A stretch of 9,747 nt of DNA from DASQHY01 sp035602605 (GTDB taxonomy: Bacteria; Acidobacteriota; Terriglobia; Acidiferrales; UBA7541): positions 1-9,747 of the forward strand of contig DATNLZ010000023.1 of the NCBI GenBank assembly GCA_035602605.1, written 5' to 3'. A program made the position numbers and the translations under genes. Positions 1-5,079 of the stretch are shown piece by piece; positions within the stretch are counted from its first letter, which is position 1; each line of letters begins with the position of its first letter. The notes under the pieces were generated by a model. That model saw nothing but the letters and a program-made list of their open reading frames with translations, was not told the origin of the DNA and made no database searches.

Positions 1-283
1 TTCAGCTTCTCGGTGTGATACTGCGATAGCGCTTCCTGCGTGATCAGCGGATGCGTCTCGCGGTGCCCCAGGTATCCTGGCGGCGAGCCAATCAACTTCG
101 CGATCTCGTGCGAATGCTGAAATTCCGCGCAATCCACCTTAATGACTGCCCGCGGATCTCCAAACAAAATCTCCGCCGCGGCTTCCACGATCCGCGTCTT
201 GCCCGAACCGGTCGGCCCTAGGAACAACAGGTTCCCTACCGGACGCCCTGGCGAATTCAATCCGGCACAAAATACCTGGTACA
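1..283. repeat. Near-identical direct repeat, copy A (partner at 1508-1790)
   Basis: Positions 1-283 match 1508-1790 at a constant offset of 1507 with only two differences: C138/T1645 and G264/C1771. Both are synonymous in the minus-strand reading frame (Lys AAG/AAA and Ala GCC/GCG). Similarity drops abruptly at 284/1791. The repeat is coding and covers the region from just before Walker A through the pore-loop segment of the two ATPase genes. It may extend left beyond the window. Confidence 0.95.
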
Positions 284-407
284 TGTCCACCAATGCCTGC
301 AGCCCTTCGGCCTGCCCGACAATTTTCTGCCGGAGCGAGGCCTCAAACTCCTGTGATTCGAGGCTTCGCAGGTCGGGGTTAAGTTTCTGTTTTACCGCCG
401 GTCGCAT
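1..407 (-). CDS. Stand-alone ClpA/ClpB-D2-like AAA+ ATPase, paralogue A (C-terminus cut off by window edge)
   Basis: Only the first 135 codons are present; the gene runs off the left edge. The ATG at 407-405 is preceded by a strong GGAGG six bases upstream, which decides the start. A short divergent N-terminus (about 41 residues, with an IVGQ-x-EG-x-QAL helix typical of the region before a Clp AAA+ module) leads into Walker A (GPTGSGKT, about residues 64-71) and the pore-loop segment PPGYLG (about 109-114). By family knowledge, such proteins use ATP to thread or remodel proteins. It lies in tandem, same strand, downstream of the complete paralogue at 709-1941. From residue 43 to the window edge every residue seen equals its paralogue, while the N-terminal 41 residues match at only about half of positions. 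Unlike the complete copy it has no small gene directly upstream, and a terminator separates the two, so it probably has its own promoter. Walker B and everything after it lie outside the window, so whether the gene is intact is unknown. Confidence 0.85.
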   Translation of the reverse strand, partial: MRPAVKQKLNPDLRSLESQEFEASLRQKIVGQAEGLQALVDMYQVFCAGLNSPGRPVGNLLFLGPTGSGKTRIVEAAAEILFGDPRAVIKVDCAEFQHSHEIAKLIGSPPGYLGHRETHPLITQEALSQYHTEKL

Positions 408-651
408 GATCTACCTCCACCCAATCAGCTTCAGTTCCGGAAGGGTTGAGTCTCAAATTTCTCTGGAAGGATAATGATGCAAGGCAAGTTCCAAAGAATA
501 ATATTGCTTTGGGTTGTACGTAAACATATTTGAATCAATGAGTTAAGGAAAGGCTGGATTGCTGAGGCGTCTCAACCGGTGAGACACTGTTTCAGATATG
601 CGCATATGTCCATGGTTTGAAACACGGCGTCCATGGCTTGAACAGGTTGTG
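408..651 (-). promoter_or_regulatory. Leader/upstream region of ATPase paralogue A, rich in symmetric motifs
   Basis: No gene is supported here. Reading towards the start codon at 407, the stretch holds two direct repeats GTCCATGGyTTGAA (608-621 and 629-642, period 21 bp, about two helical turns), a perfect 12-bp palindrome ATATGCGCATAT (596-607) and a 6-bp inverted repeat GTCTCA/TGAGAC with a 5-base spacer (569-585). The part nearest the gene is AT-rich (about 478-545). Only a weak promoter-like pair is visible there on the minus strand (TTTACG, 15 bases, TATTAT). These motifs are plausible protein-binding sites for control of paralogue A. That role is inference; the symmetries themselves are seen directly. 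Confidence 0.45.
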
Positions 652-678
652 AAAAAAAACAGGCCCGCGAAGGGCCTG
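652..678 (-). terminator. Intrinsic terminator of the ATPase operon
   Basis: On the minus strand a perfect 7-bp GC-rich stem (CAGGCCC / GGGCCTG, loop TTCGC) is followed directly by eight T. It lies 30 bases after the stop codon of the ATPase gene at 709-1941. The plus-strand side has no comparable T tract, so it acts in one direction. It should end transcription before the upstream region of paralogue A. Confidence 0.9.
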
Positions 679-708
679 CTTTGGGGTTCGTTGTAACCAA
701 AAAGTGGA

Positions 709-1941
709 TTACGCTCTACTGCGTCTGGAGGGCGCCGGCGCAAGTTGCGGCGGAGGGACAGCGGAGGCGCGAGCGTCCCGTGCTGCTATCGTAGAGGGTA
801 CTTCAACTTGCCTTCCACCCTTGGCCTCAGCCGCCATGACCATGCCCATAGGTTGTGGCGTGGGCATCGGTATCACCGCCCCTTCTGCTTCGCACGTGAA
901 CGCCAACCGGCCTTGCGGCTGATCCCAGTCAATGCACACTACATCGCCTAAGTGAACTTGATCGGTTGCCAGTAGATTTGCCAGTGGATACACCACGTGT
1001 CGCTCTATCGCCCGCTTCAGATGCCGCGCTCCATACTTCAGGTCGGTACCTTCCTTCAACAAAAACTCCCGCCCTGCTCCCGTCACCCGGAACAGGAACT
1101 GTCCCTTCGCCGTATCCAAGACGCGGCGTTGCACCATCCCTAGCTCGATTTCCAGTATCTCTTCCAATTGCTCGCTCTTCAGCGGATGAAACACCACTAC
1201 CTTATCCAGCCGGTTCATGAATTCCGGCGAAAATTTGCGCCGCGCTGCATCCACAGCTGTTCGCTCTACCTTTACATCCAACCCCGCTGCCGGCTGCTCC
1301 GGGGGCTGCACAAATCCCATACCCCCGTTCATTAACTCGGTGATCTCCCCCCCACCCAGGTTCGACGTCAGCATAATCATCGTCTGCGACAAATCCACCC
1401 GCCGGTTATCTCCCAACGTCAGCGTTGCTTTATCCAAAATCCCCAGCAGCAATTGCCACAGCGAATCGCTGGCCTTCTCGATTTCATCGAACAGCAGAAA
1501 ACTCAACTTCAGCTTCTCGGTGTGATACTGCGATAGCGCTTCCTGCGTGATCAGCGGATGCGTCTCGCGGTGCCCCAGGTATCCTGGCGGCGAGCCAATC
1601 AACTTCGCGATCTCGTGCGAATGCTGAAATTCCGCGCAATCCACTTTAATGACTGCCCGCGGATCTCCAAACAAAATCTCCGCCGCGGCTTCCACGATCC
1701 GCGTCTTGCCCGAACCGGTCGGCCCTAGGAACAACAGGTTCCCTACCGGACGCCCTGGCGAATTCAATCCCGCACAAAATACCTGGTACAGATCCCCGAG
1801 CGCCTGAATGCCTTCCTCTTGTCCGACGATTCTGGACCGCAAGGCGGTCACAAATTCGATGGATTCAGGGCTATGCAGTGTCGGATCAAGCGTTTTCTTT
1901 TGTTTGGTGATGCTCTGCCTGGTACTGTTCGGGCTGGTCAT
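709..1941 (-). CDS. Stand-alone ClpA/ClpB-D2-like AAA+ ATPase, paralogue B
   Basis: A 410-residue cytoplasmic AAA+ protein corresponding to the second ATPase module of ClpA/ClpB plus the C-terminal D2-small domain, without the N domain, first ring or middle domain. Visible in order: Walker A GPTGSGKT (73-80), pore loop GYLG (120-123), Walker B FLLFDEIEKA (148-157), sensor 1 TSN (192-194), arginine finger in MNRLD (242-246; R244) and sensor 2 in YGARHLKRA (303-311). All catalytic residues look intact. A short GMGF (207-210) lies where ClpA has its IGL loop for ClpP docking. After about residue 350 comes a Pro/Ala-rich, probably disordered tail ending in SRRSRA. By family knowledge it should be a ring-forming, ATP-driven protein unfoldase or remodeller; the substrate is unknown. 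The start has AGGAGG five bases upstream, overlapping the stop of the preceding small gene, so the two are probably translationally coupled. Residues 51-145 lie in the tract shared with paralogue A. Confidence 0.9.
   Translation of the reverse strand: MTSPNSTRQSITKQKKTLDPTLHSPESIEFVTALRSRIVGQEEGIQALGDLYQVFCAGLNSPGRPVGNLLFLGPTGSGKTRIVEAAAEILFGDPRAVIKVDCAEFQHSHEIAKLIGSPPGYLGHRETHPLITQEALSQYHTEKLKLSFLLFDEIEKASDSLWQLLLGILDKATLTLGDNRRVDLSQTMIMLTSNLGGGEITELMNGGMGFVQPPEQPAAGLDVKVERTAVDAARRKFSPEFMNRLDKVVVFHPLKSEQLEEILEIELGMVQRRVLDTAKGQFLFRVTGAGREFLLKEGTDLKYGARHLKRAIERHVVYPLANLLATDQVHLGDVVCIDWDQPQGRLAFTCEAEGAVIPMPTPQPMGMVMAAEAKGGRQVEVPSTIAARDARASAVPPPQLAPAPSRRSRA
1508..1790. repeat. Near-identical direct repeat, copy B (partner at 1-283)
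   Basis: Second copy of the 283-bp block, inside the complete ATPase gene (codons 51-145). It differs from copy A at two silent positions only. The 5' end of the gene, just outside the block, is clearly diverged between the paralogues. Confidence 0.95.
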
Positions 1942-1950
1942 GGCGCCCTC

Positions 1951-2385
1951 CTATTGAGGCGGCCGGTCTGGTACAACTCTGTGAAACGGTGCATGGTCAA
2001 ACTGTTTGAGTTTCACCTGAATTGTGGAATGCAACAGCCGGAGCTGGGTCAAGATTTCCAGTCCCGCCTCGGGCGATTCCGACAACTTGAGAACTGGTGG
2101 AAATAAATCCGCCAAGTCCAGATTAATCGCGCGCAACTCAGAGACCAGTTTTTGCAAAGTCTGTGAATTCAAATCAAACAGTCCCACGCTGTTATTCACT
2201 TGCTCGCGCAGTCCCCGCCAGTCCACTTGCACAAACGGATGCTTCTTGCTGACCGCGCGTACCACGTCATCAGTGATTCGGGGGCGCTCGCCTAAACGAG
2301 CCAGGTGCAGTTGCTTTACCTTGCCTCGTCGGCGGACGTTATGGACCAAGTAATGAGCCCTGCCGATTTTTCGGACAAACGCCAT
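1951..2385 (-). CDS. Small protein of unknown function, operon partner of the ClpB-D2-like ATPase
   Basis: A 144-residue soluble protein that I do not recognise as a named family. Its first 35 or so residues (YLVHNVRRRGKVKQ then ARLGE) have the pattern tyrosine-LV, basic stretch, GKV-x-Q, hydrophobic-x-LG seen at the extreme N-terminus of IS4/IS1634-type transposases. No transposase catalytic domain follows. The rest (about residues 40-135) looks mainly helical with leucine-rich stretches. There is no signal peptide or membrane segment. The ATG at 2385 has a modest AAGGA four bases upstream and sits about 20 bases after the predicted transcription start. It is the first gene of the operon; its TAG overlaps the AGGAGG of the ATPase gene and only nine bases separate the two reading frames. 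Tight coupling suggests it is an adaptor, substrate or regulator of the ATPase. That role is inference. Paralogue A lacks such a partner in this window. Confidence 0.75.
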   Translation of the reverse strand: MAFVRKIGRAHYLVHNVRRRGKVKQLHLARLGERPRITDDVVRAVSKKHPFVQVDWRGLREQVNNSVGLFDLNSQTLQKLVSELRAINLDLADLFPPVLKLSESPEAGLEILTQLRLLHSTIQVKLKQFDHAPFHRVVPDRPPQ

Positions 2386-2410
2386 TTGATCCTTCCCTTT
2401 ACTGCATTGT

Positions 2411-2443
2411 TGTAGTGTAAGACGCTTCCACTACAGCTGTCAA
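2411..2443 (-). promoter_or_regulatory. Sigma-70-type promoter with embedded palindromic operator candidate
   Basis: On the minus strand a perfect -35 TTGACA (2443-2438), 18-base spacer and -10 TACACT (2419-2414) precede the start at 2385, placing transcription start near 2407. A perfect 7-bp inverted repeat, TGTAGTG / CACTACA (2411-2417 and 2429-2435, spacer 11), covers the spacer and the -10 element. A repressor bound there would block RNA polymerase. The promoter is well supported by sequence match; the operator is inference. Confidence 0.7.
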
Positions 2444-2591
2444 TTACGATGGCGACACTTTTGTCAAGGTTGCTTCGCATCAGTAACCATCCTTCGGGCG
2501 CCACGATTGGTCTCTTCCTCGTTCCTTACGTCATTAGATGCGTCTTTGATCCTGAGTACGAGCTTGCTCTCGCTCATCACCGGCGCCTATC

Positions 2592-2638
2592 CCCCGCGGG
2601 GTCCACCTTGCTGGTACCCACGCTGCTGGTACGCGGGG
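2592..2638. repeat. GC-rich nested repeats upstream of the alkyltransferase-like gene
   Basis: In the 289-bp divergent intergenic region (2386-2674) this block holds the palindrome CCCCGCGGGG (2592-2601), whose left half CCCCGCG also pairs with CGCGGGG at 2632-2638, and two direct copies of TGCTGGTAC (2609-2617 and 2624-2632, period 15). It could form a stem-loop in the transcript leader, or be a member of a dispersed intergenic repeat family. There is no T tract, so it is not a standard terminator. The rest of this intergenic region holds the minus-strand promoter and no other clear signal; I found no convincing plus-strand promoter. Confidence 0.45.
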
Positions 2639-2674
2639 CCAAGTACGAGTTAGGATGGAGGACAGGAGAGACCA

Positions 2675-3091
2675 ATGTCATGGACGCCTGTATATCGCAT
2701 CGTGCAACAAATTCCTCGGGGACAGGTTCTAACGTATGGAGGGTTGGCTCGACTCTTACGTCTCCGCGGTGGTGCACGTACTGCTGGGCGGGCTATGGCT
2801 GCAACTCCGCGCGGTCAAGGAATACCGTGGCATCGCGTCGTCGGTGGAGGCGGCCGGATTCTGCTTCGCGAACCTTACGCCTCGCTGCAGCGCCGCCTGC
2901 TTGAAACCGAGGGCGTTGCCGTCCTGGAGCGCCGCATCAACCTCTCCAAACATCTTTGGAAACCGCGCTCTTCGTTCCTAACGCGAAAAACATTCAAACC
3001 GAAAGCGCCGAAATCAAGCCTGCGGAAGACGAAACCGCGTCAACCGCGTCCTCGCAAGCCGTCCCCCGTGAAACCGAGCATTGTGTTATAG
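2675..3091 (+). CDS. atl: Alkyltransferase-like protein (ATL) with basic Pro-rich tail
   Basis: A 138-residue protein. Residues 5-95 form the DNA-binding domain of the O6-methylguanine methyltransferase family: IPRGQVLTYGGLA (13-25, with the helix-turn-helix and nucleotide-flipping Tyr21), GGARTAGRAMAATP (32-45, expected arginine finger) and IPWHRVV (50-56). Trp52 replaces the alkyl-accepting cysteine of PCHRV, the hallmark of ATL proteins such as Escherichia coli YbaZ and fission-yeast Atl1. By family knowledge these bind O6-alkylguanine without repairing it and hand the lesion to nucleotide excision repair. Residues 98-138 are an unusual tail with 14 Lys/Arg, 8 Pro and no acidic residue, resembling histone-H1-like tails and probably adding non-specific DNA affinity. 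The start has AGGAG six bases upstream. It is the first gene of a likely operon with the ABC exporter, 11 bases away. Confidence 0.88.
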   Translation: MSWTPVYRIVQQIPRGQVLTYGGLARLLRLRGGARTAGRAMAATPRGQGIPWHRVVGGGGRILLREPYASLQRRLLETEGVAVLERRINLSKHLWKPRSSFLTRKTFKPKAPKSSLRKTKPRQPRPRKPSPVKPSIVL

Positions 3092-3102
3092 ATGTTTTCT
3101 CA

Positions 3103-4023
3103 ATGAGCCCAGCGATCATCCAGGTCGATAACTTGACCAAGCGCTATGGAGATGTCCAAGCGCTCAGCGGGGTAAGCTTTGAGGTTCAAGAAGGTGAGGT
3201 TTTTGGGCTTCTCGGACCCAACGGTGCTGGCAAGACCAGTACGGTCGAGATTCTCGAGGGTTTGCGCAATGCCGATAGCGGGCGCGTAAGCGTCTGCGGA
3301 CTCAACCCCGAGCAGGAAAGTAACTCGCTGAAACATGAGATTGGAGCCGCCCTGCAATCCACAGCACTGCCGGAGAAAATGCGCGTCTTGGAGGCGCTGA
3401 CTTTATTTTCACGATTCTACAAACGGCGCCGCAATCCGGATGAGCTCCTGAAACGCTTTGGACTCGAAGAGAAGCGCAACGCCTTTTATTCGCACCTTTC
3501 CGGCGGGCAGAAACAACGCCTGGCTCTGGCCATGGCCCTGGTGAACGACCCCCGTGTCTTGTTTTTCGATGAACCTACGGCGGGACTGGACCCTCAGGTG
3601 CGACACGAAATCTACGACGTCATTGAAGAGCTTCGGCGCGAAAAGAAAACCCTGCTTTTGACGACTCATTACATCGAAGAAGCGGAGCGCCTCTGCGACC
3701 GCGTCGCCATTATCGACCACGGCAAAGTCATCGCCATCGGCAGCCCACGTGAGCTCAAGCAGCGCTCCGGCGACACAACGCGCATCGAAGTGCGCTTGGC
3801 CAGGCCCGCAGCTGAGCAAGCGTTGCGGCAACTCGAGGGGGTAGCCGATTGCCGAGTCGTTGACGGCAACTATGTGCTGCACTCTGCGCGCCCGCCGCAA
3901 ACCATCGTGGCGCTGGTGAAGTATCTCGAGGCGGGCGGCAATGAGCTCGCCAGCCTGGAGATGGCTACGCCCTCGCTCGAAGATGTTTTTCTCGAGCTTA
4001 CTGGAAGGAGATTGCGCGATTGA
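3103..4023 (+). CDS. ABC exporter ATP-binding protein (DrrA/CcmA-type)
   Basis: A 306-residue cytoplasmic ATPase subunit of an ABC-2-type exporter. Visible: Walker A GPNGAGKT (38-45), Q-loop glutamine (Q85), signature LSGGQ (132-136), Walker B VLFFDEPTAGLD (152-163, catalytic E157) and H-loop histidine (H189). A C-terminal extension (about 222-306) ends in SLEDVFLELTGR, typical of the DrrA drug-export and related subfamily. I chose ATG 3103 because family homology begins right after it (IIQVDNLTKRYG). The reading frame stays open upstream but those residues overlap the tail of the alkyltransferase-like gene in another frame. No strong ribosome-binding site precedes 3103, so translation may depend on coupling from the upstream gene. 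The downstream permease overlaps its stop codon, and the two should form the transporter. The substrate cannot be read from sequence; drugs, lipids or polysaccharides are possible. Confidence 0.92.
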   Translation: MSPAIIQVDNLTKRYGDVQALSGVSFEVQEGEVFGLLGPNGAGKTSTVEILEGLRNADSGRVSVCGLNPEQESNSLKHEIGAALQSTALPEKMRVLEALTLFSRFYKRRRNPDELLKRFGLEEKRNAFYSHLSGGQKQRLALAMALVNDPRVLFFDEPTAGLDPQVRHEIYDVIEELRREKKTLLLTTHYIEEAERLCDRVAIIDHGKVIAIGSPRELKQRSGDTTRIEVRLARPAAEQALRQLEGVADCRVVDGNYVLHSARPPQTIVALVKYLEAGGNELASLEMATPSLEDVFLELTGRRLRD

Positions 4024-4913
4024 GGCACACCTGGAAACTTACGCTCAGCCGCATGCGCCTAGCCATGCGCAACCGGGCCTTCCTTTTCTTCAGCCTGATC
4101 ATGCCCCTCGCATTTCTGTTCGTGGCCATGGGCATCTTTGCGCGGGGACTTGTGAACGCCACGTCGTACATATTGGGACCCGTGCTCGCGCTCACGGTGA
4201 TGGGCAGCTTTTGGGGACTCAGCATACAGCTGGTCATTTTTCGCGAGCAGGGAATTTTGCGACGCTTTCGCTTGGCGCCTATTGGCCCGGGTGCCATGCT
4301 CGCCTCCAGCATCCTGTCAAACTATTTTCTAACTCTGCCTACTGTGATTATTGAATTCGCCCTGGCACGCTGGTTCTTTCATTTGCAGAGCTGGGGGAAT
4401 TTATGGGCTGTTCTGGCGCTAGTCACCCTCGGCACGGTTACCTTTGCGGCCCTGGGGCTAACCGTCGCCAGCGTAACCAACACCATGCAGGAAACTCAGA
4501 TCATCAACAATTTGATCTGGACCGTTTTTCTCTTTCTTTCCGGGGCTACTGTTCCGCTTCCGAGGCTTCCCTCGTGGATCCAAAAACTGGCTCTGTTTCT
4601 TCCGCCCACCTATCTTGTTGAAGGGCTGCAACGGGCTCTCACGGAGCGAGACATTACCCTATGGGATCTTCGCACCGAATTATTGGCCCTGGCGGGAGGT
4701 ACGATATTTTCCTTCTGGGTTTCCCAGCAATTATTCCGCTGGGAACCAGAGCAGAAAGTTTCCCGCCGCGCCAAGGTGTGGGCGGCGTCGACAATCGTGC
4801 CTTTTATCTTGCTGGGCGTTTGGGAGTATTCGCACGGTCCACTGTTGCGTAATTCGAAATCAGCTTTTGACACTCTTCGCGAAGCCCAACCCTCACCAGA
4901 TCGCACGCGCTGA
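4020..4913 (+). CDS. ABC-2-type exporter permease
   Basis: A 297-residue inner-membrane protein, partner of the preceding ATPase. Hydrophobic segments lie at about residues 20-40, 48-73, 92-118, 127-150, 161-178 and 220-238, matching the six-helix ABC-2 fold. The conserved ABC-2 region LSGATVPLPRLP (173-184) followed by LPPTYLVEGL (194-203) is clear. A seventh hydrophobic stretch (252-269) follows the sixth, then a polar tail. That is more than the usual six and would put the C-terminus outside the cytoplasm. The start is TTG at 4020, overlapping the ATPase stop as TTGA, with AAGGAG nine bases upstream. ATG codons further in would lose conserved N-terminal residues. Transcription and translation are clearly coupled to the ATPase gene. 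No obvious terminator follows; 4914-4999 shows nothing else. Confidence 0.9.
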   Translation: MRHTWKLTLSRMRLAMRNRAFLFFSLIMPLAFLFVAMGIFARGLVNATSYILGPVLALTVMGSFWGLSIQLVIFREQGILRRFRLAPIGPGAMLASSILSNYFLTLPTVIIEFALARWFFHLQSWGNLWAVLALVTLGTVTFAALGLTVASVTNTMQETQIINNLIWTVFLFLSGATVPLPRLPSWIQKLALFLPPTYLVEGLQRALTERDITLWDLRTELLALAGGTIFSFWVSQQLFRWEPEQKVSRRAKVWAASTIVPFILLGVWEYSHGPLLRNSKSAFDTLREAQPSPDRTR

Positions 4914-4999
4914 AAATAAAGCGTCGCCTGCCCCGTTGACGCGGCCCTATGGAGTTCCAAATTGGCTGCGGTGAGCTGACTACTAGGCTAAGGGGCGGA

Positions 5000-5028
5000 T
5001 TGACCGGTCGCCTCGGGTGCTATATTCT
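5000..5028 (+). promoter_or_regulatory. Promoter of ilvE
   Basis: TTGACC (5000-5005), a 17-base spacer and TATTCT (5023-5028) form a good sigma-70-like promoter. An overlapping TATATT (5021-5026) is an alternative -10 at shorter spacing. The implied transcription start near 5035 lies upstream of the ATG at 5080 and rules out the longer in-frame start at 5017. Confidence 0.6.
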
Positions 5029-5079
5029 GCGATGGGAAGGCGGGTGGAAGTCATCATCAACCTTCACGCGGAGATCATC

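Noticed and set aside
543..743. Minus-strand 66-codon frame across the terminator
   Set aside because: It overlaps the intrinsic terminator and the 3' end of the ATPase gene, with no homology or ribosome-binding site.
1951..2385. Remnant of an insertion sequence
   Set aside because: Although the N-terminus resembles transposases, no catalytic domain, terminal inverted repeats or target duplications were found, and the gene is neatly placed in an operon with promoter and terminator.
2577..2777. Minus-strand 66-codon frame opposite the start of atl
   Set aside because: It runs antisense into a supported gene and through the intergenic repeats; likely chance.
2956..3102. In-frame upstream extension of the ABC ATPase (49 extra codons)
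   Set aside because: It overlaps the coding tail of the alkyltransferase-like gene in another frame, has no ribosome-binding site and shows no homology to ABC ATPases; the family homology starts right after ATG 3103.
3409..3900. Minus-strand open frame opposite the ABC ATPase (163 codons)
   Set aside because: It is antisense to a well-conserved coding region with all ABC motifs; no independent evidence.
5017..5079. Longer ilvE start at 5017
   Set aside because: It lies inside the predicted promoter, upstream of the likely transcript start; ATG 5080 has a ribosome-binding site and the normal family N-terminus.
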